From NCBI GenBank assembly GCA_021234155.1, contig JAJEKV010000080.1, positions 358,182-422,181 of the forward strand: a stretch of 64,000 nucleotides of DNA. Reading direction: 5' to 3'. Below are positions 47,376-62,985 of this stretch, one piece after another; position 1 is the first letter of the stretch; each line of letters opens with the position of its first letter. The notes beneath the pieces were generated by a model, which saw only the letters and a program-made list of their open reading frames with translations, searched no databases and was not told where the DNA came from. A program made the translations under genes and the position numbers. The stretch is from Isoetes taiwanensis. Lineage: Eukaryota > Streptophyta > Lycopodiopsida > Isoetales > Isoetaceae.

Positions 47376-47378
47376 CAT

Positions 47379-47445
<67 letters not shown>

Positions 47446-48480
47446 ATGAATTTTAACGCCAAGATGGTACCTACCCCCAACATGGCTAAAAGTGGGTCCT
47501 TCCAAAGACTACCTTTACAATGATCATGACCACTTTCACAATACATGGCTAAAGTGGGTCCTTCCAGCACTACCTTTACAATGATCATGACCACTTTCAC
47601 AATACGATGTTGAACCCTTGACATTGGGCTCATCGCATCACATCGGCACCATCTCTACAATACTAAGCAATGCATAGAGCAAGGTTGCATGTCCACCCTT
47701 TAAAACCTATACCATCGAAACACAAAACAATAAATCAATAACATAATAACTCAAAAGGAAGGAAGGAAGGAAGGAAGTTTATTTTAACGTCCACGGAGGC
47801 CAGAGGCCTATGAGACGGTACATGCAGAGAACAGGCAAAAAAGCCAAAAACCCCAACACCAAAAACAAACAATGTAACTGTACAGTAGAACCCTACTACC
47901 GGGATGAAAAAACCCCCACTTGGGAGGAAAAACCCTAACAGTAGGCTCTCAAATACCATGCCCCCGAAGAGCAAGTCTGACGGCCGAAATCTGCAGGATG
48001 TAAGCTCCGAGTCGCGCTACCATGGGTGATGCGAGTAACTGATGTAAACAAGGTGACCTAGCAAACGCACTAATGACCTGCGTTTGCACCACAAAAAAGA
48101 ATCTTTCAAAGATTCCCTAAAAAAACCTTAAATTTTGCCACTTTTAGGGGGTCAATTACAAAAATGGCCCTCAATTTACAATTGCATGACCCATTTTAGG
48201 GTCCAAAGTTACTGGAAATTTTCGTTTTGTTAATTTTACACCTCCAAACTAGGTGTAAAATTAGAATCACATTTAGGTGAATTTGGGATGCACCTGAAAA
48301 ATGGAGAAATTGAAGAACCACTAGAATCTTGACCAAAACTAAAGGCTAAAATGTGCGACAAATAAGACAAGCGACAAACAAGACACACCAAGGCATTGTG
48401 CATGTATACCCATCGCTAAAAATGTTACTGAGCATGCTATGTGCACATAGCCATTTAGAAAAAAAAATTGTCAAGCTACG
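45354..48480. repeat. Right flank within tandem copy 2
   Basis: Near-identical to 440-3535. No gene. GATA tract 47315-47445 (with a mid-tract interruption), 61 bp duplication ~47481-47605, (GGAA)n and LINE tail 47753-48010, palindrome gctatgtgcacatagc at 48436-48451. Confidence 0.85.
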
Positions 48481-48629
48481 CATTTCACAGACAGCATAAT
48501 ACAGCACTACTCATCACATTACAACAGTTCACAGACAGCACTTAAAGCAGATGAAAGCACTATTCAGCACATTACAGCAGTTTACAGGCAGCACTACTCA
48601 ACAGAATACAACAGATGAAAGCATAATAC

Positions 48630-51374
48630 CTTTTGATGTCCCCGTTGTTGGTACCTTCATTCCAACGAGTTGCGAATTCACAGGCATCAGCAGCACTTCT
48701 AAATCTCACCCCATCATACTTGAGCTGCTCTATAGTGAATGCCCCTTTAAGGACTGCCCCTTGCCCATCGTGCTCTCCCTTACCATGGGCTGTCCCAAAG
48801 AAATTCCATACTATTTCCTTCCCTAGCTCATGGTGATATCTTGGTAGGAAATAGAATGGCCGGGCAGATTTGAATTGGCTAGAACAACCATCTGACCAAA
48901 CTATATGCCTGGAGAAATCTACACCATTTGATACAAGCCATGAATTGTGCTTTCTAAGACAGTGCTGCACAAAAAGAGTGTCATGAAGCTTGTCATCACT
49001 CAAGTAAAAATGGGTTTCCTTCAATAGCTTTCTGATCCCAGAACTGATGTCCATCCTATACGTAATGTGGACGAGAATTGTTATCTGGTCATTGTGCCAA
49101 TGCTGGCTTTGAACCTCCCTTTATATTTTTATGCTGTAATTCTCTGCAAAATCAATTACAGAAACAATGGTGCCATCTTAGATATTGTCCAGGCAACTCC
49201 TGAATTGCATGGCCTGCCATCTAGCCCTCAGAATTGTGTGGCACGAATATCTTCAATGTGGAACATGATATGAAATGAAATCCTTCAACTGCCGATTTCT
49301 CTTGTAAGACAATCTAAGGACCCGGCTTTGGTCCTTTCTTTTTTTTTCCTTGCCATTTGAGGTCTCGTCTTGTTGTGCTGCAGATTTCCGTGACCCGGTC
49401 CCACCAGCTTCCTTGGATTTCTTACTTTTGTTTCCCTTCTTCTCAACTTGTCCGCAGCCTTCGCGTCGGTGGTCCCACCAGCTACCTTGGATTTCTTATT
49501 TTTGTTCCCCTTCTTCTCACCTTTGTGTTGCGACTTTCAGTCGTGTGTCCCACTTCTGCTACCTTGGATTTCTTACTTTTGTTTCCCTTCTTGGTGGCAT
49601 TGGCTCTTTTTTTTTTCGCCACTGGCACCTCCTTGGTAACGCAGATCTGCAACTCCACCAGCCTCTTCGTCTCCACTGAATCAGAACAAGGTCTGTAGCA
49701 TAAAAACGTAAGATTAGCGCCAAGTTGAAAGCACAAAAAAGCATTCCGGATGACAAAGACATATCAACATGTTTCAAAGATGCAATAAAGAGAGTATTAC
49801 CTTTTCAAACGTCTTCCATTCAAGCAAGAACTCATGATTCTCTCTTTCTCTTGGACATATAGGAAGAGTTTTTATGCCCACTTCCGACATATGTCCGTGA
49901 TCAAGGCCATGTTTATGCCATTCTTCACCCTCGCTCTTGTTGCAAAACCACAGCCCTCCAGAGCTCGGCCGGTTGAGTCATCACGTATGTTGGCTGGCCG
50001 TGACACTTCTCACCAGGTCCACGGACCTCGCATGGCGGTGCACTTGCACTCTTTCACCATGAAATCTAGTTTTCACGACCTTAATGCATTGGGGCTACCC
50101 CGCATACTCCAACTTCATGTGGTATATGCAACAACAGGTTTCCCTTTCTGATACTTTCTTTACATAAATAGGCTTCAACTTCTCGAAAACCTTTAAGCAA
50201 ACAGGGTGTTCAGGATGTGCCTTTTTGTATTGTTGAAATAGCTGCAGCTGAATGGTGGCCGTTGGTTAGAAATATTTATGCAATAATAGCAAAGAAAAAT
50301 TTGTATGGAAACTTATACCTGTGTGACCTCCATAAGGTGCAAGGGATAAGAAATTCGGATGTTCACTGCTGCATCAGATTTAGCTTGGGTATGCCTTGAT
50401 TCTTTTCTGCTGCAGATTGGGCTCACGAGAATAGTGCATTAGATTTATTCAGCCGGCATCTAAGTGTAATATTCTTGCAGTAGTTTTATCTGGGGCAGAA
50501 TAGTCTTGAGATATATTTAGTGTGCTAGTCCTTGAGCAGTCATCTTTGTGTGGGTGAGCAAAGGAGACTCTTCAAGAATGGTGGACTTTAACTTCAGCGA
50601 CGCCCTTTTGTTATAGAGATATTTGGGTGCATATGGCAGCATTGTTTTGCGTTGGTCTAGTCTTGACTGTTTTAGATGTGGAGCACATGTAACTTGGATA
50701 GAGTCTAGTTCTCTCATGTTGGCCCGCTTCCATCCCAGCTGGAAGAAGGTGTGGATATTAGAAAAGTCTGTCATGAAAGCAGTCTGCCTCTTGGAATGTG
50801 ATTCTATGTGGGACATGGGACGGGAGGACCGCATGCTCCTATAGCTGCTTGCTGGTTGAATGGTGGGTTATGAGCTCAGCCAGGGATGGGGAGCTTTAAG
50901 CTTTGGCTTTTCTTCTAGCTGGTAGAGCTTAAGGGAAGAAGAAACCCATTGCAAGTGTCCATGGGCAGCTGAAGTGGAAGTGGACCACTCCATTGGGAGA
51001 GGCCTTTGCATTTGTATCCTAAAGAAGATGGTGAGAATGTATACTCTTTAGTACGAGAAATTGGAAAGGGATTTGCATTCTTCCAGTAGTACTAAGGTAC
51101 AGATTGTGTATGGGCCGAGTTAACGCGAGGGAAGAAGCTCCCACTTTCTTTGTTCGTCCACTGCATTTGCATTTTCGGAGGTGGATCTTAACGGGGTATC
51201 TTCTTCAGGTATATCAGGATCAGTCTTGGAGATGGATTGTATAATGGCATGCTTGCCTTTTACTTCATACTTGGGTAGATTGTGCTGAAATGCCTAGGAT
51301 ATCAGGCTACTATGGAGCCACAAATAAATGTTTTTACATACTATTATTAATAAAAATATAAAAATCTTGCTTTC

Positions 51375-51405
<31 letters not shown>

Positions 51406-52236
51406 CTAAGCCCCGACTCTCCAACGGTGTTCACAACATCTTTCTTGCAAGGAGAGACTCGCTATTTTTTTCCGCACTGCTATGCTTTGCTTGCAAGCGG
51501 GGTGAGAGAATCGCGACCTCAACCTCCTTTGGAAGCTAGACCACAGACCATTTCCAAAAACGGCTTCTGATTTTCTTAATGCAGCAGTTGCAATTGTTGA
51601 CCTTATGCAACCTATCATAAGAAATATTGCACATTAATCAATGAACATATCCCAGCCAGCATCACTCAGCAGATACAAGCACTTAAAAGCATGAAGAAGC
51701 ATGGCATGAAAGCAAGAATTAGATGTACCTAATGTACCGCCATAGTGGAATTGCATCTCGATTTTGTGGAAGAAGCCATCACCGGTGTTGAGGTTCGCTA
51801 TCCAAATATCATGGTTCCTTTGCCTCTTTGTGGCTGCCATGCACTCCTTTGGATTTGGCAAAATTCCGTGTTCGAGATTTCCATTTCGCGGATGATGAAC
51901 CACCCTCTTCATCACATCGGCCTTGAGTTCGGGTGAATGCTTTTTGGTGAGCTTGTTGAAGTAATCAACTACAAGCTTGGCTATTTCTTTGCCTGCGTCG
52001 CGCTCGTGATCCTCCCGCTCAACCGCTGCTTTCCTCATCTTATTCCGTAATGTATTCTCTCTTTCTCTCGCATCCAATTTCTTGTAAATTGCGTAGAGGA
52101 AACCGGATCTTCACGCGATATTTCCCCTGCGGTTGCATTGACATCCAACAAACTGAACATTGTATTGGAATTCATCAGCCGAAAAGTCCAATGCTAAAAG
52201 TGTGATTGCCTCCGTGCCGGTGATCGAGGGAGCCAT
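48630..52236 (-). pseudogene. DDE-like transposase gene, copy 3 (3'-truncated)
   Basis: ATG at 52236. The catalytic-core exon here is the cleanest: after DGTIVSVIDFAENYS (~49150) a continuous frame from 49054 reads MDISSGIRKLLKETHFYLSD, FVQHCLRKHNSWLVSNGVDF, HIVWSDGCSSQFKSARPFYF and GTAHGKGEHDGQGAVLKGAF, then ATRWNEGTNNGDIK, ending at a splice donor (aaaag|gtatta, 48630/48629). The in-frame TAA before DGTIV is also present. The Lys-rich and Cys-rich exons (49.3-50.1 kb) and the first exon (51.7-52.2 kb) carry many indels. The retro-insertion is at 50359-51400 with a 29-base A-tail. Confidence 0.75.
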
Positions 52237-52531
52237 GAAATTCTCCGGGAGAGAGGGAGAATAAGTGAATTGAGGGAGAATTTTCGCGGGCCATGAGGTC
52301 GTGGTAGTTCCGGGCTCGATCGAATTTGCAACGCACTACTTACCACGCGAAAAATCCAGCCAAAATCCCACAATCATTTTCCTAACGGTTCGTTAATGAG
52401 GTGGACGCTTGGCGAGTACATGAAGGGCGCCAAAAATATGATCGGCGATTCACCAAAGACCCAAATTAAGCAAAAGCGGGGGTGCTTTAAGCGGGCTAAA
52501 AATCCGCTATAAGATGCTACAAGCATGCGCC

Positions 52532-52570
52532 CGGACGATGCTTTTGATACCCACCAGCATACTTTCACCC
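52532..52570 (-). repeat. Right terminal inverted repeat of the transposon, copy 3
   Basis: Ends catactttcaccc at 52570, followed by TAAA (52571-52574). Confidence 0.75.
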
Positions 52571-55625
<3,055 letters not shown>

Positions 55626-56509
55626 CGCGCATGGCATGGCAACTTTCTTATTAATGCAGAAGAGGTAAAAAGATAAATAAAAGATATCATTTCGCCATAA
55701 AATAAGCAGGTTTAAGAGAGGTCCATATATGCACATGTATGTGGTCGGAACTAAAACAAGTAGGTTGTCGAAAAAATTTGGCGGTAAGAAAAGAACCTAG
55801 TAGGGTCGAAAGAAAACCGATAGTGGAAAAGAATGGGTAGGTAGGAAAGGGACTAGGTAGTGCCCATGCGCCGCATGGGCAAATATTTCGGATGTGCTAT
55901 GCGCCAAGATAGGAAAGGCATATTTTCTTTGTTTCGAAGTCTTCCCCTTTGTCCCAAAATTGGCTTAATCGCCGTAATTTGTTCCAAAGATCGGCTTATC
56001 ATGCTTTCATGTGTTTAAGATCATCGCCAGACCAGATCGCAGCCATCAACGCCAGATTTCAATTTGTATTTCCAAACCCTATTTCTTCAGTCTTATCGTA
56101 AGCTTCTATCGTCGAACCGAGACAATGAACAAAGGGTTAGTTGTTTGATCCCCGGCGCTTCCCAAATCTCATTTCACAATAGATTCGGTGAAAGATTTAT
56201 TCCTTTGTGCCTCTTCAAATGATGTCTTTCAAACTTGAGTATTTAAAGAAGACGAACCCCTTTGAATGAAACGGGCTTCGATATTTTCAAAATTAATTTG
56301 CATGCGTGTTCCTTTCGAGAGAAGAATCATTCATTGTTGTTGTTTGCCCATCATTAGCTTATGTTTTCGTTGGAGCGGGAAGAGTCGGGAAAACGAGATC
56401 CGCCGACTAACTTTTCTCGCCAATGTTGTAGATCCGCCTAGATTGGTTATTGCAATCTCATTCTTAGATTTTACCAGAATTCTACCTCCACTGTTAGGAG
56501 CATTTGCAA

Positions 56510-56961
56510 GATGGGAGCTTCTGATCTAGGTAAACATTCTGGTACTATTTGATCTTTCATTCATGTATTTGCTTTTTATTCTTGATGTATACAGTTTTGT
56601 TTGTTCAACCCTTTTATTAGCATCGTTTCTCCCTTTGTTGCATCCTCCAGATCCTATAAGCTATCAGGTGTCACAAAATCAGAGGAGAAACAGCAAGCAG
56701 TTAAAATTTGGCATGTTGTTCTTAAGGTAAAGAACAAAAATGAAAGCCGGCATGACATACCGAATGGCATGCAAGGCATTTGTTTTAACAGTGCAAGTTG
56801 TTTTCATTGTCCTAGTGCTCACGTTTTCCACGTCGGATCTCATATATATAGACGATGTAACATGCTGCTTCTTTTTTTGCAGGATGGGTCATATGAAACG
56901 TTTTCCATATTTCAGCTGGTTGGCATTTGACATATTTTCCAGATTATTTGGCAATGCTTAA
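56510..56961 (+). CDS. Possible small spliced gene, second copy
   Basis: ATG at ~56511 (MGASDL, donor ctag|gtaaac). Exon 2 after tcctccag to cttaag|gtaaag, and exon 3 after ttttttgcag, are all conserved with 4443-4893. The exon 3 difference (tttcagctggtt against tttaatctggtt) falls at a CAG/CTG pair. Product unknown. Confidence 0.3.
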
Positions 56962-58640
56962 ATAGTAATGTTCAACTAATTGATTGTCACTTAGTAGATT
57001 GCAATCATAAAATCATTTCGGGAGTGCCTTAATTCTGTGTATCATGTTGACTGGGAAAGTATGCATTTTTAAATAAAGGTATGCATTTTTAAATAAAGGT
57101 GCTATTTATTTGCTTAACCATGAGATTGGATGCAGCACTGTTTATTGGTACTCGCAGATGTAGGACCACCCGTTTGGCTGCTATCATCTGTTTTACTCTG
57201 TTATCTTGGTGGCAGGCTACAGTTGTTTTTCTTGAATCGAATGTGTTTTAAGCTACAACACAAGATTTTATGGAAATAGGTGAATGTTTTTGTCCAATTC
57301 CACAACTAAGTTATGATAATATTGCAGTCGTTTTGCAACTAATTGGAGGTCGTTTTGCAGGTTCTTTATTCGTTATTGTAATTTTGGTCATAAAAAATTG
57401 CAGATAAAACCCACTTTTGCTGAGATCTGATCAGGATTCATCGCCTTTTTTTATATTTTGGTAGTTTCTACCCATGCTCAAGAAAGATTGTTATACTGTT
57501 GTTATAATTCAGAAAGATCTAGGATTCAATTATTTCTTGAAGCTTTGAAGGACCACGCAGGCTTTAAAAAAACTTCGTCATCTCTCTAAAAGCTTTTCCT
57601 TATGTAGTAGCTATTTTCATTCTGTACCATTCAATGGAAAATGATATTAAGAAATTACCTGTTGTCTACGGGAGCATAGGCAAAAGCTTTTAAACTTTGT
57701 TGCTAAAAATTTAAAGGGTCTATAAGCAAGACATAGGTAGAGCTTTTAAAATTTGTTGTTTGTCTATGCATGCATAAACAAACAATATATTCTAAAACTC
57801 TAGCCTGTGAACGTATAGGATAGACGCTTATAATTGTAGGTGCTCGCCCACGCGGCTCATAGATGTGGCATACTATTTAGAAACTCCCCGGCCATGCCAA
57901 GATAGACAGTAGCTAGTTTATTTCATTCATTCTATGCACGCATAACATGTCTGTGTCCACTCTATGAGCTTTTATGCTTTGGTTCCTATGTTCATTAGTG
58001 TATAAACTTGGAAAATGTTATTATTTGCAAAGATGCCACAAAGTCAACTTGTAATTGTTGTACTCGACTTAAAACTTACAAAGCAAAGCAAGGAATTTAC
58101 CTTTGCATTTGTTAAAGCATACAACTACTTCTATATACTTATGCAAAGATCGTTAATGAGTTTTTGAATATTTTAATGTCAATTGTATGTTAGTTGCTTT
58201 GTTACGTTCTTGTAAGTTCTAAAATATAATCAGTCTTGCTTTTTAAAACATAATCAATCTTGCTTGAGCCCTCAGTAGTCATTATCTCTGCAATTACTGA
58301 GCCCTCAGTAGTCATTATCTCTGCTTGTCTAGTATCATCATTACTGCAAAGGTTTTTCCCTTGAAAACCTTTCGAGGCAGGGGTTTTTTAATCCTAGTAG
58401 TAATGATTGTACTAGCCCATTGTATGGGTCCCATGACCTATTGGTCTCCGTGGACGTTAAAAAAACTATTCTATTCTATTCTATTTTTAGATTGTCATTC
58501 AAATGTGTAAGTTTTTTTTTTTGCATTTCGTATTTATGGTTGTCTTTACAGATGTGCTCGTTTTACGTTGCTATTAGTTTTTTTATTTTATTTTTTACAA
58601 CCGAGACTCAAAAACACGCAAAATTTTCAGTTTTTACATA

Positions 58641-58835
58641 GACAAACAAAAAAAACTTTTGCCTATGCGAGCATAAACTCAGACAAACAAAAAAGCTTTT
58701 GCCTATAAACGTTTGCCTATGCATGCATAGACGCAGACAAACGAAGAAGATTTTGCCTATGCGCGCATAGACACAGACAAACAAAAAAACTTTTGCGTAC
58801 GCACGCATGGACACGGACAAACAGAAAAATATTTT
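58641..58835. repeat. ~40 bp tandem array with CTATG-NNNN-CATAG palindromes (copy B)
   Basis: Five gacaaac-anchored units start at 58641, 58682, 58736, 58776 and 58816 (spacing 41, 54, 40, 40). Units carry cctatgcgagcataaac, cctatgcatgcatagac (perfect palindrome 58717-58730), cctatgcgcgcatagac (58757-58770) and gtacgcacgcatggac. The minus strand is open across it and gives a spurious repeated peptide. Confidence 0.8.
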
Positions 58836-58888
58836 GAAAGAACTTTGTTTTGAGCTTAGACAAAGAAAGCCTCTGAACACAAGAGCAT

Positions 58889-59113
58889 TTGGTTATACGA
58901 AAATTATACGAAGACCTTCAAAATCTTGAAGAGGAGAAAAATGTTCCAGAAAGTGAGGAAGTTCACAGGGTTGTGGCATGTTATTTTGGGACATATCAAA
59001 TTACACAGTCTTTGTACTTAGAGTGTATTACTCAGCATAATGGTGATATATATGGACTTATTATTTATATGCGTGGAGGCAAAAAAAATCTTATCAATAG
59101 CTCTTTTTCATGA
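58889..59113 (+). CDS. Unidentified exon-like ORF
   Basis: 74 codons, open: MVIRKLYEDLQNLEEEKNVP ... VVACYFGTYQITQSLYLECI ... stop. The composition looks protein-like but I know no family. The paralogous block at 6829-7052 is frame-broken. It may be an exon of a larger gene disrupted by repeats. Confidence 0.3.
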   Translation: MVIRKLYEDLQNLEEEKNVPESEEVHRVVACYFGTYQITQSLYLECITQHNGDIYGLIIYMRGGKKNLINSSFS

Positions 59114-59329
59114 ATATGTAGCATTATAACAGGGGGTTTTTTTTGTGATTTTATACGCTTTTTGACATGGTTTTTATATGATTTCATGGGCGTATTGCAC
59201 GAGGCATACTAATCAGTATATCTAGAGTGCACACCGGATTCTCATATTTGAATGCCATTTTATCTATGGTTTTGCAATGGTTTTTCCTTTCATGTTTTTG
59301 TTCCTTAAAAACTTAATTAATTTTATTTT

Positions 59330-59950
59330 ATGAAGGCCATGCAAGCAACAAGCCATTCAACTTTAGGGTTCGACTTTAGGGTCCGGCAGTTTCCTCTCTT
59401 CAATCCTTCTTGCTGGTCTTCTCAATACAGCCTCGTCAACTTCTCCATATGTGGTGCATTCATTTTTGGTGCAGAGTATCTATGCTCTGCCGTTCTGCTC
59501 ACACATGCATGCTTTCTTCTTGCTGAAGTTGGTTATTGGTATCGGGCCCAAAGTTGAGTGATGCAGAAGATACAGGGTACATGGAGATGGAAATGGACTC
59601 CAGCCCAATAAGGTTTCTGCAATCCGTGCTGCAGCGATTTGCTTCGTCACATGGGTTGCACGCATATTTCACTCAACAGAAAAATGCTGCCTGTAAAGCC
59701 ATGTGTGACGATCATGTTTGTGCTGTTCATCCTTTTGGGAAGTCTTGCCAGAATATCAAGTAAGGAACTCTGGGATTAAAACTTGGTTATTGCAGATTGC
59801 AGATCGCTGGCTTGGCAAAATACTTGATGGAAAATACCGGTTTGTTTTCGTGGCTTGCATCATTAACAGTTGATGTCGTGACAAATAAGCTGCTGCTTGA
59901 TGAGAAAGAAAGCCTTGAAGATGCAAGTTTAGCACTGCAGGTATTATAAA
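59330..59950 (+). pseudogene. Exon-like blocks, unidentified (weak resemblance to URB1-type nucleolar protein)
   Basis: One block (~59554-59763) reads SSPIRFLQSVLQRFASSHGL then HAYFTQQKNAACKAMC. A second (~59797-59940) reads AGLAKYLMENTGLFSWLASL and continues to LEDASLALQ, with a plausible cag|gtatta donor at its end. GLFSWLxS is reminiscent of plant nucleolar pre-ribosomal-associated protein 1, but the match is short and from memory. These could be exons of one decayed gene. Confidence 0.3.
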
Positions 59951-60015
59951 GCTTTCTAATATGAATAAAATGGCTTTGTATATATGCCAATGCGAGGCAA
60001 AAATATCCTGATTTA

Positions 60016-61072
60016 ATGGGAAGCGACTTTTGTACAGCTGATCCAATCACTTCCGCAAAAATGTTGGGATCTCCCAAAGAATACTATAAAATTGCTCTCA
60101 TGATGCACCAGTTTCTGGAACATGATGCATCTTTAAAGCAGCAGAAGATATTTAGGTGGCCAGCTCTTTCTATGGTGCTTGGGAAATCATCCGTTGGGTT
60201 GAAGCAAAGCAATGAGCCATGTGTTGATATTGTGGCCATGAACGAGACCCGTAATTTAGCTCTTTGTATGCTTCTCCATAGCTCTCCAACCGTCCGCCTC
60301 AACCGAAAAGGTCCTTTTTTATATTGTTAGGATTCTTGTTTCTAGAAGGGCAAGTGGAAAGTATTCTATTGTTTTGATTTGCGTGAAAAGTGCCGCTTTT
60401 TTTTCATAGGAAGATGGGCTCTATCATCCCTAGTGAATGAATGCCCTATGGCCAATCATGACCAGGTTTATAATAATGCAAAAGGCTACTCGTAAAGCCT
60501 TGGTGAAAAGTTGTTTCATTGGTTATCGCAGACAATCATCCTTGGTGGGATGAGATTCCACATGGAAAGAAGGCAAGGATTGCATAATCCGGGAAATGAA
60601 CAATTTGATACTTGTTGGTCATTTATCTTGTCAATTAACATAGAAAATTTGAAAACTGGTGAATCACGAGCTTATGATGTTCAGCTAGCCATGCAATTGC
60701 TATTTTTACAAATTTTTTGGCGCCATCGTCACCGCAGTTCCTTTGAAATCTATGGTTAATGCCTTACTTCTTTTGTTATTGCCTCGTTTACAATTTGTTA
60801 TACAAGACAAGGTCCGCGAAGGTAAACTTTATCCTGCCTCTTTCTAGTTGGAAAAGGCATTTACCTAAGATATGATTCGTCACAATGAAATGGTTATGGG
60901 CAAGGATGAGGAATTGAAAGGTTTATCCGCCACGGGGAGTTCCGAAATTATTGACATTGCTACTTTCAGACGTATCTTCACTAGAGGAAGTAAACGCTTC
61001 CTGGCTATGGTTAGGATTAGCTTGTGCCTGGCCTATGGTTGTATTATGCATAGATCATACTCCGACTCGTGA
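60016..61072 (+). pseudogene. Further unidentified exon-like blocks
   Basis: Open blocks at 60016-60330 (PKEYYKIALMMHQFLEHDAS, IFRWPALSMVLGKSS), 60511-60759 (RAYDVQLAMQLLFLQIFWRH) and 60872-61072 (EELKGLSATGSSEIIDIATF) have protein-like composition and lie on the same strand as 59330-59950. I cannot name a family or join them confidently. Confidence 0.3.
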
Positions 61073-61139
61073 TTAATCCATAAATGCCAATATAGGATAG
61101 GAAATCATTTGTGATACTGCAACAGTGTCTCGGGGCTTC

Positions 61140-61290
61140 CTTAAGCGGCTTATTGACTATTTTGAGAAGAATGGGGAATATCTGAGTACCATGTATATAT
61201 AGAGTGCTAGGAAATTCTTAAGCGGCTTATTGACTGTTTTGAGAAAAATGGGTAATACTTGAATGCCATGTATATAAGAATGCATACATG
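61140..61290. repeat. 77 bp tandem duplication
   Basis: cttaagcggcttattgact...gaatgccatgtatata occurs at 61140 and again at 61217 with minor differences. Confidence 0.75.
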
Positions 61291-61394
61291 CAATCATCAA
61301 TTGAATCCATTTGCCATGGAAATAATTTGTTTGTCTTCATGTTATTGTGCTTTTTAGTAATTAATATTTAGGCCCATAAAGTTTACCTATATTT

Positions 61395-61660
61395 GCTTTA
61401 GTTAGGGCCCGAAGGGCCCAAAATTTTTTTAAATATAACAATCAACACACAACTACCATTAACATTATTAACATAAACCATTGTATTTAACACATCTAGA
61501 TTAAAATCCCCCTTAAACCCCCTTTGGTTTGGGTGCATATTCACACGGGGGGTTACTCCGGGCAACGAGAGCTGTCAGATGGGCATATTTGCCCTTTATT
61601 CCAAGATCTGGACCGTACATAGCGATCCTCGTTTGTGGGGTATGCATGTACAAGTTTTTG
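61395..61660 (-). repeat. ~260 bp dispersed repeat, inverted relative to 11700-11960
   Basis: Contains gggcccgaagggccc at its left end (61406-61421) and gaggatcgctatgtacggtc in reverse complement at its right, matching 11700-11960. Confidence 0.6.
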
Positions 61661-62100
61661 TATACTGTATATTAAGGTTTGCAAAATACTATAAGGTTTG
61701 AGAGAATGTACTTAAAATAAATTGTGCCTGTCTATGCACGCATAGACAAACACTATACACGCATAGAAAAACACTCAAGTGCTTTACACGCAAAACACTA
61801 TACGCGCTCAATTGATTCTGATACTGAAGAAGAAGTTACTGCAAAACAAATGTTCCCTTGATATTAAAAAAACGTTTGTGAAATATTAATTCAATTATAC
61901 TGTCATATCTATGCGCGCATAGACATATTTCTTTTCCCTTGCATTTTAGTGTTTAAAAAAAGTACTATTTTTTAGTTTGACTTGAAGCAAAAAATGTCGT
62001 CCTCTGTTAAATGTGTACTTTTTGGATTGAAACGTTTTTTTTGGTGCCCGTTTTTTTTAAAAAAGGTCAAAAATACCGAATTTACGTGTTTTCAAAAAAG
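61661..62100. other. Noncoding, palindrome-bearing
   Basis: tctatgcgcgcataga (61908-61923) is perfect, and gtctatgcacgcatagac (61730-61747) is near-perfect. No gene seen. Confidence 0.5.
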
Positions 62101-62104
62101 GAAT

Positions 62105-62985
62105 CTGCAATTGCACCACAGGTCATTAGTGCGTTTGCTAGGTCACCTTGTTTGTAGCGGTGTGTCAGAGCATCTAAGATCAGTGTGCACTGCTCGGACA
62201 TGGGCATATACTAGGCACCGCTGGAGGGCATGGTGCTCATCCTCTATCACGTGCATCTCACAACACTGACATATCCTCTCCTCCCTGGGGATCCCATGCC
62301 CACCATTCACCCCCCAGCGGCCTGTTTCAATTCTGAGGTAATGGGAACCCGTCCTTATGGCGGCAATAGCTCTCGATTTCTTCACGAGATGTGTGCTTTT
62401 GGCACCGATGGGGTCCATGCTCAAGGCCGGGATTAACTCGGCGTGATAGTGCTCGCTTTGGGCTTTGCAAGAGTAGAGGCATCCCACGTGGTGGCAGCAT
62501 AGGCCGTGATCCAATTGCCCATTCTCGCGATCGGAACCGCCAAGGTGCCACCATCCGTTGGTAATCCATAGACCACCTCCTAAACCATCCCTTTACAAGT
62601 GCTCGTGCCATACCCTCTTCAAACACTGGGGGCCTGGCGTTAACAACACGGCTCGTGGGGGCAAGCGATGCTCATCCATCCCATCCACCTTATGGAAGCA
62701 AGTAAGATGCTCGCAAGATAGCTGGAATGTCAGAAGGCCGTAACCCCGCCTCATACAACAAAATCTTATACGAAGACGGTGTCCTTCACTCCCAAGCTAT
62801 ATGTCAAGAAAGCTTTCTGCACCCTTTCCAACCTATCCCACGTGTTTTTGCTAACTGCTGGGCCCCAAACCTCCACCCCATACAAGCAGCACCGGCTCGA
62901 CCAAACATCTCTACAATAATGAACAAGGCTTGATGGCCGCCCTCCAAAACCTATACCATCAAAACACAAAACAATAAGCCAATAA
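62105..62985 (-). pseudogene. LINE ORF2 3' fragment
   Basis: From 5' to 3' on the minus strand: GIGFGGRPSSLVHYCRDVWS, LYGVEVWGPAVSKNTWDRLE, RVQKAFLTYSLGVKDTVF (~62760-62960), then broken frames, then RTGSHYLRIETGRWG, PREERICQCCEMHVIEDEHH and ALQRCLVYAHVR (~62145-62360). The last set is the conserved C-terminal zinc-binding-like region of LINE ORF2 proteins. The reverse transcriptase core lies further 5' and is absent. Confidence 0.8.

Larger units (their letters stand above)
41271..48480. repeat. 7.2 kb tandem unit, copy 2
   Basis: Same content and order as copy 1. The transposase exons between 41.9 and 45.1 kb are the best preserved in the window. The junction with copy 3 reads aagctacg|catttcacag. 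Confidence 0.92.
55626..59268. repeat. Flank segment duplicated from/with 3536-7206
   Basis: Collinear along its length with 3536-7206; homology ends at atgccattttatctatg. The small-gene exons (56510-56961), the LINE tail (~58250-58490) and the exon-like block (58889-59113) are shared. Confidence 0.9.

Noticed and set aside
58641-58835. Possible CRISPR-like array (regular ~40 bp units with palindromes)
   Set aside because: Plant nuclear context, spacers are conserved rather than unique, and no cas genes are present; it is a simple tandem repeat.
59797-59940. Firm assignment as URB1 (nucleolar pre-ribosomal-associated protein 1)
   Set aside because: The resemblance is limited to a short GLFSWLxS block recalled from memory; neighbouring blocks do not support it.
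61406-61421. Helitron 3' hairpin
   Set aside because: The GGGCCC hairpin is not followed by CTRR about 10 bases later and no TC 5' end or Rep/helicase is seen.
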